Shown: positions 1 through 8,485, numbered from the stretch's first letter. The stretch: DNA of 45,799 bases from Candidatus Nitrosocaldus tengchongensis (GCA_013538675.1 JACAFJ010000008.1:1-45799), one strand, 5' to 3'. The notes: a model not told the origin generated them from the sequence alone. Program-made: numbers and translations.

Positions 1-1098
1 AGAGTGAAGGAAGAGGAGTTCGCTAGATACAACTTTAACCTTGCTGATTATGTTAAGCCTATATGGTCCTCTGGCAATATAACAACTGCACCAACTCAGA
101 TAGCATTCTATACTGGAAGCAAGTATCCAGAGTTTGCTAACGATCTCTTCTTCTTAACCCTTAATGATAGTTCACTGAATAGGGTAAAGCTTGCTCCACC
201 AGATTACACCAGAATATCCAACTTTGCTGTGTATCAATTGAATATAGGTGTGCCTACAGATATAGAGGTTGATAGCAGTGGCGAGATATATGTAGCGAAT
301 ATCTCTGGTGATATATGGAGGATAAGGTTCTACTATGCAGATATGGTTAGCAAAAGAGAGCCTGTATCTCTACATCTTGAGCAAGGCGAACCTCTCTTTA
401 ATGTTGGCGATGTTGTTTCATTTAAAGCAGTACTACTTGATAGTAATGGTAACCCTCTCTTCTATAAGCCAATAAACTTTATGCTGAATGATCAGGTTAT
501 AGGTACTGTTAGAACAAAGGATGATGGTTCTGCATCAATAAAGTATGAACTAACATCTGTTGATAAACATGTTGTGAGAGTAGAATTCCTAGGAGATGAT
601 GATTATATGCAAGCTTTAGACTCCTATTCCCTTGTATCAATAGACAGGGATATGACTGCTAGAGTATCTACCTATGAGTCGTTGCTTTTAGATGCTAACG
701 GTAGACCAGATTCCAATACGATAGTTAGGTTATCTGTATTCCCAGTAGAGGATGGTAGTAAGTTAAGCAATGCTAGCCCAACAATCTTATCTATAGAACT
801 AGTAGACAGGCAGACCCTCTCAACAATGCATGATGTAGAGTATGATCTCACCATAGTTAGAGACGATGGTACTGTACTGCTATCGGAGAAAGGTCAAACA
901 GGTTCAAACATCCATCTCTACAACTTTGGCGATGAAGGCGATAAGATCACAGTCAAGATAAGGCATAATGATAAAGAGGCTACATTAACCTTCACGGTTG
1001 TGCCAGAGTTCATGAACGGCTATGCCCTTCTCATCTCTCTATTAACAATGCTCATTCTTATATCTATATTTGGAAGTAACCTAATAAGGCGCTATTGA
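1..1098 (+). CDS. Glucose/sorbosone dehydrogenase-like surface protein, C-terminal part (5' truncated by window edge)
   Basis: The reading frame is open to the window edge, so the true start lies upstream. The first 110 residues match the last blades of the PQQ-dependent sugar dehydrogenase (GSDH-like) beta-propeller: a W..G..APT..AFYTGS.YP segment, then NDLFFLTLNDSSLNRVKL and a final blade with EIYVANISGDIWRI. Two Ig-like or beta-sandwich regions follow (about residues 120-340). The end carries VPEF, a hydrophobic helix and a short basic tail (LIRRY), the layout of an archaeosortase PEF-type sorting signal, so the protein is probably exported and surface anchored. The catalytic part is outside the window and enzymatic activity cannot be judged. 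Confidence 0.7.
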   Translation, partial: RVKEEEFARYNFNLADYVKPIWSSGNITTAPTQIAFYTGSKYPEFANDLFFLTLNDSSLNRVKLAPPDYTRISNFAVYQLNIGVPTDIEVDSSGEIYVANISGDIWRIRFYYADMVSKREPVSLHLEQGEPLFNVGDVVSFKAVLLDSNGNPLFYKPINFMLNDQVIGTVRTKDDGSASIKYELTSVDKHVVRVEFLGDDDYMQALDSYSLVSIDRDMTARVSTYESLLLDANGRPDSNTIVRLSVFPVEDGSKLSNASPTILSIELVDRQTLSTMHDVEYDLTIVRDDGTVLLSEKGQTGSNIHLYNFGDEGDKITVKIRHNDKEATLTFTVVPEFMNGYALLISLLTMLILISIFGSNLIRRY

Positions 1099-1135
1099 CA
1101 TAACCATTATCAATCGAGTCTTTCCATCATCATTA

Positions 1136-1143
1136 TTTATATA
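1136..1143 (+). promoter_or_regulatory. TATA box of the coiled-coil nuclease-like gene
   Basis: TTTATATA lies 22 nt before the ATG at 1166. With archaeal TATA-to-start spacing, transcription would begin almost at the ATG, giving a leaderless or near-leaderless mRNA. No Shine-Dalgarno sequence is visible, consistent with this. Confidence 0.55.
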
Positions 1144-1165
1144 TCCTTATATCTCTACTATAAAT

Positions 1166-1864
1166 ATGAGTAACCTTAACCTAAGGGAAGAGTTTCTTAA
1201 CCTCCTTGAGAAGGACAAAGTATTCAGGCATGCAGTAGCAGGGCTTATAGGCTATAAGGAGTTGCTTGATAGGCTGGTAAAGGTGGAGAAGAGGTTTAGA
1301 AGATACGATAAAAAGTTCAACGCAATACTTGAAGAGATCAAGAAGCTTAGGGAGGATGCATCACAGTTAAGGCAGGATATGCAGGAAGGCTTCAGAAGGC
1401 ATGATGAGGAGTTGATGTACCTAAGGATTGCAGTTACCTCCTTGAGTAAGAGCGTTGATGAGTTGAGCGTTAACATTGGTTCCCTAGGCAGAAGAGTAGG
1501 TAAAGATCTTGAGAGACTAATCCTTAACATATATAGAGATCAGTTGATGCAGATAGGCATAGACAAGGATAAGGCTAGAAGGTTTGAGTACATAGACAAG
1601 GAAGGGCTATACGGAACAAAGGGGAAGAAGTACGAGTTTGATATAATCGTTAGCAATGGCTATGCTGATATAATAGAGGTTAAGAACCCTATAAGTGAAG
1701 AGGATATAGTAACGTTTCACGAGAAGGTGAACAGCATAAGACCAGTTATAGGCTACAACATAAAGAGGCTTATAGCAGTAGCAGTGAATATGGATGCAGA
1801 GGCAGTAGATAAGGCCAAAGAGTTAGGGATAGAGTGTATATATGGTCATGTTATTAGAGATTGA
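1166..1864 (+). CDS. Coiled-coil protein with PD-(D/E)XK nuclease-like C-terminus (DUF3782-like)
   Basis: 232 residues. The first half is a long charged coiled coil (about residues 30-110, heptads such as VEKRFRRYDKKFNAILEEIKKL). The second half has the restriction-endonuclease-like core: a helix, then GKKYEFDIIVSNGYADIIEVKNP, giving the D...EVK triad of the PD-(D/E)XK fold. This architecture is typical of the archaeal DUF3782-type family, abundant in crenarchaea and thaumarchaea. The substrate is unknown; nuclease activity is inferred only from the motif. It has its own TATA box and is monocistronic. Confidence 0.7.
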   Translation: MSNLNLREEFLNLLEKDKVFRHAVAGLIGYKELLDRLVKVEKRFRRYDKKFNAILEEIKKLREDASQLRQDMQEGFRRHDEELMYLRIAVTSLSKSVDELSVNIGSLGRRVGKDLERLILNIYRDQLMQIGIDKDKARRFEYIDKEGLYGTKGKKYEFDIIVSNGYADIIEVKNPISEEDIVTFHEKVNSIRPVIGYNIKRLIAVAVNMDAEAVDKAKELGIECIYGHVIRD

Positions 1865-1941
1865 TACAATTACGAGAGAGAACATCATTCAAAGTATAAA
1901 AATAGGTGATGAGGTTTTAGGCTAGTTAGTTAGTTATTAGC

Positions 1942-2526
1942 CTAACTAGATAACCACTCTCCTCCATCTATCCTGTAGAATATCTTTGCTACTCCAGAAC
2001 CATCATCAGTAGCAGTTATTGTTATTGTATCGCTATCTGTAAGGAATGCCCCATCCTGTATGTTTATGCTTGTGCTTGGCGGGGTATTATCCAGGACTAT
2101 GGTTATGCTCTTAATGCTACCAAACTTGTTGCCAGAGGTTGCCCTGTAAAATATTGTGTATGAACCATCTTGTAGTGATGAAGGCATGTTGAATGTCACA
2201 CTACTGCTAGTTGAGGTTACCCATGCTGTATCTGCTGGATTGCTTCCAGAAGGCACTACTTGGTACTGTACCTTAAGAGAGTTGTATGGCGTGCTTACAG
2301 TGATTGGGGTTACTGATGATACAAACGTTGTACCATCCCTAACAACTGTAGGATTACCAAACTCTATGGCAACAGCATCAAGCGATATCCTTGTGAACCT
2401 CATAAGCCTTATACTCCCTCTTGTACTTAATGTATCAGTTGCATAGAACTCAACAGCATGCTCACCCTCATTAAGGCTTCCCACAGGTATGTTAACGCTA
2501 TTATTATTATTGTTGTTGCTTGACAT
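1942..2526 (-). CDS. Extracellular Ig-like domain protein, possibly a fragment
   Basis: About 194 residues from an ATG followed by an Asn run and then three beta-sandwich-like segments. The last (TPPSTSINIQDGAFLTDSD and a following DDGSGVAKIFYRIDGGEW segment) resembles bacterial and archaeal Ig-like domains of surface proteins. An upstream TTG at 2586 would add 20 hydrophobic residues (CVLLFILYILQY) that look like part of a signal or anchor segment. The protein stops abruptly after a complete Ig strand pattern without a C-terminal anchor, so it may be a truncated piece of a larger adhesin or S-layer-associated protein. It is flanked convergently by the nuclease-like gene. Confidence 0.45.
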   Translation of the reverse strand: MSSNNNNNNSVNIPVGSLNEGEHAVEFYATDTLSTRGSIRLMRFTRISLDAVAIEFGNPTVVRDGTTFVSSVTPITVSTPYNSLKVQYQVVPSGSNPADTAWVTSTSSSVTFNMPSSLQDGSYTIFYRATSGNKFGSIKSITIVLDNTPPSTSINIQDGAFLTDSDTITITATDDGSGVAKIFYRIDGGEWLSS

Positions 2527-2632
2527 AGTGGTATAATCAATACTGTCATATTGAAGAATATACAGTATGAAAAGTAACACACACAAGGCTTAATAATAAA
2601 TATGGGTAAGGTTACAAGAGGTAAGTATAATA

Positions 2633-3595
2633 ATGAGTGAACAGCTGGAGCGTAGGCAGGATCATGATAGTCATACCGAGCAGGATCATAAGAACAATAG
2701 CCATCATGATAATAATAGAGTCAGCATGATAAGCCTTAATAGGCATGATAGGAAGAGGCTTGCATTTGCCCTTCCTATGCTTGTTGCTGGAGGAGTAGCG
2801 CTACTCTTCTCATACATATACAATTCGTTGATACTAACATTCATAGGCTTAGGGTTAACGTTCTGGGGCTCAGTGTTATACTACATAACCTCAGCACGCT
2901 ACTACCCTGAAGAGCTCTTCAGGGTAGTTGTAGAGGCATACAGCAAGAGCATTAGCACTACGCTATCTAGGCTTGGTTACAATACAGGAAGCACTACAGC
3001 ATCAGTACTCTTCTACCCAAGGCAGCTCAAGCTTGGGGGTTTAACCCAAGGCTACATACTCATATACAAGAATGGTATACTTACAGAAGGTAATACCATT
3101 CAGCTTAGCAATTACCTTGAGGAGTGGGATGGGCATGATAGCAGTAAGGGTATGGGTATGCCTACTGCAACTACTCCAGTAGCATCAACACATGCAAGCC
3201 AATATTCAGGTTCAGGCATGCTTATAAAGGCGCCAGCACAGGGCCTGATAGACCTCTTCGAGAGCAGGCTGAATGTAAACTTTGCACTAATGAGCATGGA
3301 TGAGTTAGAGATCAACCTAGAGAGGCTCTTCATGGAGGAGTTCATGCTTGCAGATAGCGTTGAGATCAGCAAGGATGATGATGGTGGTGATGATACTGTC
3401 AAGGTTACTGTAAGAGGCAGAGACACTGCAAGGATATGCTCCAGCATGCATGGCATAAGCACAGCACTCTGTCCAGTATGCTCAAGTATAGCATTAGCAA
3501 TAGGCAAGAGCACTGGCAAGGCTGTAATGGTCAAGGAGAGCATAGTTGGGAAGAGGAGGGTTGATACAACATACTCCCTACTGGAGATGGTCTAG
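2633..3595 (+). CDS. Membrane protein, first gene of the DUF1616 operon
   Basis: 320 residues. The N-terminus is hydrophilic and His/Asp/Asn rich (residues 1-40). Two predicted membrane helices follow (about 44-62 and 66-86), then a large soluble domain, probably cytosolic, ending in a conserved-looking GISTALCPVCSSIALAIGKSTGK stretch with a CPVC pair. I do not recognise a named family. It is followed without a gap by a small membrane gene (TAG directly followed by ATG), then three more membrane genes in the same direction, so it is probably part of a membrane complex linked to cell-surface biogenesis. Function unknown. Confidence 0.7.
   Translation: MSEQLERRQDHDSHTEQDHKNNSHHDNNRVSMISLNRHDRKRLAFALPMLVAGGVALLFSYIYNSLILTFIGLGLTFWGSVLYYITSARYYPEELFRVVVEAYSKSISTTLSRLGYNTGSTTASVLFYPRQLKLGGLTQGYILIYKNGILTEGNTIQLSNYLEEWDGHDSSKGMGMPTATTPVASTHASQYSGSGMLIKAPAQGLIDLFESRLNVNFALMSMDELEINLERLFMEEFMLADSVEISKDDDGGDDTVKVTVRGRDTARICSSMHGISTALCPVCSSIALAIGKSTGKAVMVKESIVGKRRVDTTYSLLEMV
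2901..2928. repeat. 28-nt perfect palindrome inside a coding sequence
   Basis: Both arms read ACTACCCTGAAGAG, meeting with no spacer. It encodes TYR-PRO-GLU-GLU-LEU-PHE-ARG-VAL within the first gene of the membrane operon. A perfect 14-bp-arm palindrome is unlikely by chance in 46 kb. It could form a cruciform or RNA hairpin, or bind a dimeric protein. Confidence 0.8.
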
Positions 3596-3805
3596 ATGTA
3601 TGCATTCGCATTCAACCTTTGGGATATAGGTTTATGGCTTGCTGTATCCTCAATAATACTGCTAATAACATCTGAGTTGCTTGCACCTTACTACGGTAGA
3701 ATGAAGATGGTTATGGATGTGAAGAGGCTTAGGATAGTAGCAGTGGGTTCTGGTCTAGCATTCCTTGTTATAGCAGCAATAAGGATATCTGCAATAATAG
3801 GGTGA
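3596..3805 (+). CDS. Small two-helix membrane protein
   Basis: 69 residues with two predicted membrane helices (about 9-28 and 47-67) joined by a basic loop containing RMKMVMDVKRLR. The ATG follows directly on the stop of the preceding gene, so the two are probably translationally coupled. No family recognised. The context suggests an accessory subunit of the DUF1616 membrane complex. Confidence 0.65.
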   Translation: MYAFAFNLWDIGLWLAVSSIILLITSELLAPYYGRMKMVMDVKRLRIVAVGSGLAFLVIAAIRISAIIG

Positions 3806-3814
3806 TCTAGGAAG

Positions 3815-4381
3815 ATGGTCCCTGTAAATATATCAATTTGGAGGAGGGTACTCCATTACTATTACTCTTGCTTAGCGTTACCAGCTCTACTACTACTACT
3901 GCTATTGCTACTCCCTATACAGACACAGCAACAACAGCATCCCACATACGCAATGATGATCCCTGCAGTGCATGCATCAGATACGGATGATCTTGTGCAT
4001 CAAGCACTCGTTAGTATAAGGGAGGCAGACTCTGTTGGTGCAGATACCTCACACCTTGTTGCTAGACTAAACGATGCACTCAACCTTATAAGGCAGGCAG
4101 AGCGTACTGATGGTTCAGGCTCAGAGGAGTCATGCCCAAGCAGGGATGAGTGCATTGTAACTGCTACAGGTATGCTCAACTCAATAACAGATGAGGCTAT
4201 AAAACTACACGAGCAGAAAGTCAAGGAGAATACAGATAGGTTCTATATTAATATGCTTGTCTATGCACCTATAGGTGCTATAGCATCATCTGCAATATCT
4301 GCGATACTGTATGTTAGCATGAAGAGTTACATGCAGGCAAGGATGATGGAGATGGATGTCAGAGAGGTAAAGGAGGAGTGA
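3815..4381 (+). CDS. Exported helical protein with signal peptide and C-terminal membrane helix
   Basis: 188 residues. A Leu-rich signal or anchor segment (about 15-35) is followed by a Gln-rich linker, a helical extracytoplasmic domain (DDLVHQALVSIREADSVGADTSHLVARLNDALNLIRQA) with a Cys pair (SCPSRDEC), and a second membrane helix near 145-167 with a charged tail. The helix pattern resembles helical-bundle domains seen in thaumarchaeal surface proteins. AGGAAG just before the ATG can serve as ribosome binding site. It belongs to the same operon as its neighbours; function unknown. Confidence 0.6.
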   Translation: MVPVNISIWRRVLHYYYSCLALPALLLLLLLLLPIQTQQQQHPTYAMMIPAVHASDTDDLVHQALVSIREADSVGADTSHLVARLNDALNLIRQAERTDGSGSEESCPSRDECIVTATGMLNSITDEAIKLHEQKVKENTDRFYINMLVYAPIGAIASSAISAILYVSMKSYMQARMMEMDVREVKEE

Positions 4382-4386
4382 GTTGT

Positions 4387-5040
4387 ATGGCATGGAGAGT
4401 CGTTGATTCATACATGATTAGACCATTGAGATCTAGGCATTTCCTTATCATACTTGCAGTGCTGATAGCAGTAAGCATGAGCATAGCATACGTTGCATCT
4501 GTGCCCAGAGAGTATGAGAGGTTCATGAGCTTAAGCACTCTAGGTAGAGGGATGATGGTATCTGATTACTACCCTTCAAACAGCCCAGATATAGCGATTG
4601 GAGATGAGGTTCTCTGGCACATACAGGTTTACAACAGGATGGGTAGTGCAGAGTACATAGCCATAAGGGTTAAGTTGCTCAATGCTGATATGCCAATACC
4701 AGATGATAACATGCATACTCCAAGCCCTGTAGAGCATGTGTATGAGGTTAGGCAGGTAGTTGCAAATGACTCAACTATAACTATACCCTTACGATGGAGC
4801 ATAGCAACTGTTGCAAGGGAGAGTGGTGAGGATGGGAGCATGTACGTTGCTGTGAAGGAGTTGCTCATAAATGGCGAGAAGGTAAGCACCGATGTTAAGA
4901 GCAAGGATGGTAAGGACTTTAGGCTGATCATGGAACTCTGGAGATACAACCCAGAGAGCAAGGAGTTTGAGTTCTCATGGCTAGATAGCATGAATGAGAG
5001 GAGGAGCGTGTGGAATCAGATATGGTTCAACGTAAGGTAG
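4387..5040 (+). CDS. Membrane-anchored extracytoplasmic protein (DUF1616-associated lumenal domain)
   Basis: About 217 residues. I chose ATG 4387 over GTG 4378 because AGGAGG at 4371-4376 sits at good distance from it. One N-terminal membrane helix (about 18-38) precedes an extracytoplasmic beta-sandwich domain: YYPSNSPDIAIGDEVLWHI, then IAIRVKLLN. This resembles the extracellular C-terminal part that follows the membrane helices in DUF1616 proteins (a similarity judged by eye). Here that part would be a separate gene immediately upstream of the DUF1616 helices. Confidence 0.55.
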   Translation: MAWRVVDSYMIRPLRSRHFLIILAVLIAVSMSIAYVASVPREYERFMSLSTLGRGMMVSDYYPSNSPDIAIGDEVLWHIQVYNRMGSAEYIAIRVKLLNADMPIPDDNMHTPSPVEHVYEVRQVVANDSTITIPLRWSIATVARESGEDGSMYVAVKELLINGEKVSTDVKSKDGKDFRLIMELWRYNPESKEFEFSWLDSMNERRSVWNQIWFNVR

Positions 5041-5747
5041 AGGAAGAGGTAAGGGTAAGCAAGGATAGGGCTAAGGATAGGATCGAATACAAGAGAATAG
5101 AGCAGATACTTGACATTCAGGATAGGGATGAGATGCTTGAGCATCTCGTGTTATACGCTGTAAGGAGTAACTGTAGCAAGGTTAGGGATGTTGTGAATCT
5201 GCTCATGTGTAATGATGCTGTTAAGGCAAGGCTCTCCTCATCAAGCATGAGCGTAGATGATATTCTAGATGCTGTTAAGAGGCTAGCACACAAGAAGGTC
5301 ATAATGCTATACAACTCAAACATAACATCGTTCAAGGACTACATCAAGAATATGTATCTGAGTATGACACTCTGGATAACTGCTATGGTAACTGCTGTAA
5401 CGATACTAACCATATACGTGCTCCCAGATGCAATGCCATGGAGTATTGTAAGGATAGTTGTAGGAGGAGCCTTTGTGCTCTTCATCCCTGGCTATGCTCT
5501 AGTGCAGTTGCTCTTCCCTAGCAGGGAAATGGATATCATAGAGAGGGTAGCGTTGAGCATAGGGCTTAGCGTTGCTGTTGTTCCATTGACAGGCTTCCTA
5601 TTGAACTACAGCCCATGGGGTATAAGGCTTGATCCAATAGTTGCATCCATGAGTGCCTTAAGCATAGCACTAGCATTGGCAAGTGTTTATAGAGCATATA
5701 CGATGAATGTTAAGATGCTAAGGGGAGATGAGGAGGATGAGGATTAA
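5010..5747 (+). CDS. DUF1616 family membrane protein
   Basis: 245 residues starting at a GTG preceded by GAGGAGGAG (4999-5006) and overlapping the previous gene. The N-terminal 115 residues are soluble and helical, perhaps a winged-helix-like domain (HLVLYAVRSNCSKVRDVVNLL). Four membrane helices follow. The hallmark DUF1616 stretch is clear: FIPGYALVQLLFPSREMD, IERVALSIGLS, then LNYSPWGIRLDPI. The biochemical role of DUF1616 is not established; archaeal members often sit near surface-glycan or protein-sorting genes. Five tightly packed genes here suggest one complex. Confidence 0.75.
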   Translation: MESDMVQRKVEEEVRVSKDRAKDRIEYKRIEQILDIQDRDEMLEHLVLYAVRSNCSKVRDVVNLLMCNDAVKARLSSSSMSVDDILDAVKRLAHKKVIMLYNSNITSFKDYIKNMYLSMTLWITAMVTAVTILTIYVLPDAMPWSIVRIVVGGAFVLFIPGYALVQLLFPSREMDIIERVALSIGLSVAVVPLTGFLLNYSPWGIRLDPIVASMSALSIALALASVYRAYTMNVKMLRGDEEDED

Positions 5748-5857
5748 AAGAGTAAAATGTATTATAATTAAGAAGTCAGATAATCACATAAATACGCACT
5801 GTTGCTTACACTAGTAGATTGGCTACTATGCTGAATAGACTTGCCTCATCCTTAATT

Positions 5858-5885
5858 CTAAGATTGAAAGCACTTTCAATCTTAG
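5858..5885. repeat. Inverted repeat, 13-nt arms with 2-nt spacer, carrying ATTGAAAG
   Basis: The left arm CTAAGATTGAAAG (5858-5870), spacer CA, and the right arm CTTTCAATCTTAG (5873-5885) are perfect reverse complements. The element lies in the 254-bp space between the DUF1616 operon and the HicB gene, where no other gene is visible. It could terminate the operon or be an operator. The arms contain ATTGAAAG, which is also the usual 3' end of many archaeal CRISPR repeats, but there is no array here. Confidence 0.75.
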
Positions 5886-6001
5886 CACAACATGGCTACC
5901 CCTCTGCCTAGTCGGTTTGTCACATTTTTAAGTATTTTATAAGATCCTTACAACCTATCCTAGGTAGTCTATACACCATCTAGAGTGGATTGGGCCTGCA
6001 T

Positions 6002-6259
6002 TTATATTTTAGTGTATAATCTCCTTATTATCACGTTGAATCTATCATTAATACCCAGCTCCTCGATCACAAGTTCAATAGCTTCTATGGCATTCCTTAT
6101 AGCCTCATTCTCATCCTTTCCTTGCGTTACCACTGGCAATTCTAGACATCTTACCACTATATATCCATCCATTCCCTGCTCAAGTATAATGGTATAAGAC
6201 TTTATTGTTGTAGTTATGGCAGTTGATGCATACTGAGTGAGTATTCTGACCAAAAGCAT
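6002..6259 (-). CDS. HicB-like antitoxin (solitary)
   Basis: Up to 85 residues. The core YTIILEQGMDGYIVVRCLELPVVTQGK followed by a helix NEAIRNAIEAIELVIEE is the partial RNase H-like fold of HicB/UPF0150 proteins. Full HicB proteins often carry a C-terminal DNA-binding domain, which is absent here; short orphan HicB proteins are common in archaea. No HicA toxin ORF is visible on either side. The true start may be internal because the first 20 residues precede the usual HicB beginning. It lies between the DUF1616 operon and the viral left arm, so its ownership (host or virus) is unclear. Confidence 0.7.
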   Translation of the reverse strand: MLLVRILTQYASTAITTTIKSYTIILEQGMDGYIVVRCLELPVVTQGKDENEAIRNAIEAIELVIEELGINDRFNVIIRRLYTKI

Positions 6260-6428
6260 GAGTCAGGTTCATGCTCATATTAGTATAACAATTGTATCAT
6301 AATATAAACATAGATAGCATATTTACTAGGGATAAACAAACACTTCAAGGATAAACCATATGTCATGCTAATCGAGCATAAATATAAGTATTACAATATA
6401 ACAACAGCATATACCTTTAATCTGAGCA

Positions 6429-7259
6429 TCAGATAAGCAGATCCTTGATATCATCCATGCTGAATACACTTGCCTCATCCTCAAGGAACTCACAGCAGTA
6501 CTCCTGTCTGAAGAGCCTACCTTTAACCCTCTTCTGCACCTCTATGTAATGCTCATCCAGAAGTGTGTTGAGAGCAACTGTATATGGTAGCGTTATGGCA
6601 TGGTAACCATTCTTACCATCTACCGCATCCTTATATATCTCGTAGAATGCCCCTACTCTCCCTCTAGGTGTTGAGACCCAGACTATGTACGGATTTGTCT
6701 TTGCTATGTAACGCTCAATAGCCTCTCTTACCCTGTCCTGATCCCTAAGCCTGAAGAAGGCTGCCTCATCAACCAATATGAATGCTACATCTGTCAAGCC
6801 TCGTATAGCATCTATGTTTGCTGCAGGGTATACATGGAAGATCGAACCATTGCATAAGAGTAGTGCATTGCTCCTCCTTGCCTTTACTAGCCATCCTTGC
6901 CTTCTAGAGATCATTGCCTCTAGCCTGTTGAGCAGTTCTTTTGCAAGTGAGATATTTGTGCCCGTTACTATGCAGAACCTCCTATTCTTTAGCCCCCATC
7001 CCAAGGAAGCATGGAGCATCGTCCTTAGGGTAGTTTCAGTTATCCCTATCCCAGTTGCCTTGTTAACCACAACTAGCCTATGCTCCCTAACCCTTGAGTA
7101 ATAATCAACTTCATAAGGGTATATGGGATGCTCTCTCCCATCCTTAACTGGAAGACCGAGCCAGTGGTTGAATGCTATAAAGTCATCTGGTACACCATAC
7201 AGTGCTATCGAGTGCTTCCTTGCTTCTATCCTTGCAAGTAGTGTATCAGCCCTGTCCAT
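6429..7259 (-). CDS. Terminase large subunit, ATPase half (split TerL)
   Basis: About 276 residues from ATG 7259, chosen because AAGGAG lies 4 nt upstream; TTG 7283 is an alternative. It powers DNA packaging into the procapsid. Visible motifs: deviant Walker A NKATGIGITE (about 66-75), Walker B FILVDEAAF (DE at 164-165), coupling motif WVSTPRG (about 194-200), and the domain-ending FRQEYCCEFLEDEASVF. The protein stops there, exactly where the RNase H-like nuclease domain should begin. That nuclease is encoded separately at 21307-21936 on the other strand. The gene overlaps the small terminase by 14 nt. About 170 bp of apparently non-coding DNA lies between its stop and the HicB gene. Confidence 0.88.
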   Translation of the reverse strand: MDRADTLLARIEARKHSIALYGVPDDFIAFNHWLGLPVKDGREHPIYPYEVDYYSRVREHRLVVVNKATGIGITETTLRTMLHASLGWGLKNRRFCIVTGTNISLAKELLNRLEAMISRRQGWLVKARRSNALLLCNGSIFHVYPAANIDAIRGLTDVAFILVDEAAFFRLRDQDRVREAIERYIAKTNPYIVWVSTPRGRVGAFYEIYKDAVDGKNGYHAITLPYTVALNTLLDEHYIEVQKRVKGRLFRQEYCCEFLEDEASVFSMDDIKDLLI

Positions 7260-7689
7260 CAGTCTCCTTAGCCTCATCCTCAAGTATATTCACCAGTTCT
7301 CTTACCTTTGCTGCAACCTCTCCATCCTCAAGCATCCTTATCCTTGCCTCATATAGGTCCATTATCATCTTCAACACTCTAATCTTGATACCCTCATCAT
7401 CTGATGAGTGGAAGAGCAGCCAAAGTTCTCTGAGCACCTCATTGAGCCCATCAATGCAGAACCTGTACTCTCTGTGAAGAGTCCTTGCAGTATCCTCATA
7501 TCCCTTACCCTTCCTATCTATACCTGCAAGTATACTTGCTATGCTCTTGCTCACAACCCTAGGATGGATATTAAGCGCAGCAGCAATCTCCTCGCTTGTA
7601 AGGTTCTTGAGTAGTAGTGTATATATCTTCCTCTTCAGATCAGGGTCTATGCCTTTATGATCACCATTGCTATTCCGCTTCTCAGACAT
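7246..7689 (-). CDS. Terminase small subunit
   Basis: 147 residues. An N-terminal helix-turn-helix (KNLTSEEIAAALNIHPRVVSKSI, about 28-50) is followed by long helices (residues 65-147), the layout of small terminases that bind viral DNA and oligomerise. The position directly upstream of and overlapping the TerL ATPase gene supports the assignment. It would recognise the packaging site and regulate the motor. The sequence alone does not rule out another phage HTH protein. Confidence 0.75.
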   Translation of the reverse strand: MSEKRNSNGDHKGIDPDLKRKIYTLLLKNLTSEEIAAALNIHPRVVSKSIASILAGIDRKGKGYEDTARTLHREYRFCIDGLNEVLRELWLLFHSSDDEGIKIRVLKMIMDLYEARIRMLEDGEVAAKVRELVNILEDEAKETDGQG

Positions 7690-7714
7690 ATCAGTTATTC
7701 AACACAGGGACTAA

Positions 7715-8485
7715 CTAGCCCTGTTGCTTCTGGTCTTGATAGTACATCCTGCAGAGGATAAGCAAAGCATCTCCCCTAGTACATCTATACCTTAGAGCAA
7801 TATCATCAAGAACATACACTATCTCATCATACTGTTGCTTGCTCAACGTGATGCTTAAGGTCTTGATCTTAACACTACCTGTATCATGGTTCACTATGGT
7901 GCCATGAGCATTGCTCTGGTTAGTGTCCTTACATATTCCACCATCTACTACCCTCCTAGCACTCTCTCTTGCTATCTTGCTCTCTCCATTCATGGTAAGT
8001 AATTTATCATATGGATCATCTGTGACTCTCCTCTTGGCTATGCTCTCAAGGCAATCCTTGCTGAGATACAGCCTAGATCTTATCTCCTCCATTGGTATGC
8101 TTCTGTTTAGATCAACTATAAGGTTAGCAAGCTTCAAGGGTATGACTCTACCATGTATGCTGTTCAGGTTGACCATGAGTATCTTTGCTTGAATGTCATC
8201 TATGCTTAGATCTATGCATGGTACCTCATTCATCCTGAGTTGCCTTGCTGCTCTCCACCTATGCTCCCCACCAACTATGCATCTATGCTCTCCCTTTATG
8301 AGATCGCATGTACATGGTCTTGTTATTATAGGCTGAATTATACCGTGAATGCTTACCTCTCTAACTAGGGCATTGAACTCATGTTCATCCATCGCATTAG
8401 GATTGTTCTTATCCTCATGTATTGAGTTTACATCAATCCAGTTTACCTGATACCTATTTACACCTACCTTATTATCATTATTCAT
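7715..8485 (-). CDS. ParB-like nuclease domain protein
   Basis: 256 residues. The N-terminal ParB/sulfiredoxin-like domain begins with WIDVNSIHEDKNNPN and contains the signature GGEHRWRAARQL (about 72-83). A middle helical region (IPMEEIRSRLYLSKDCLESIAKR, about 130-152) resembles the ParB HTH. The C-terminal 45 residues (LSITLSKQQYDEIVYVLDDIAL) look like an oligomerisation segment. In virus genomes such proteins near terminases may bind or nick DNA; the role here is unknown. It starts 2 nt before the stop-overlap region of the small gene upstream and ends 25 nt before the small terminase, so all are one operon. Confidence 0.75.
   Translation of the reverse strand: MNNDNKVGVNRYQVNWIDVNSIHEDKNNPNAMDEHEFNALVREVSIHGIIQPIITRPCTCDLIKGEHRCIVGGEHRWRAARQLRMNEVPCIDLSIDDIQAKILMVNLNSIHGRVIPLKLANLIVDLNRSIPMEEIRSRLYLSKDCLESIAKRRVTDDPYDKLLTMNGESKIARESARRVVDGGICKDTNQSNAHGTIVNHDTGSVKIKTLSITLSKQQYDEIVYVLDDIALRYRCTRGDALLILCRMYYQDQKQQG

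Noticed and set aside
5858-5885. CRISPR array
   Set aside because: Only one palindromic pair with ATTGAAAG is present; no spaced repeats occur here or elsewhere in the window.
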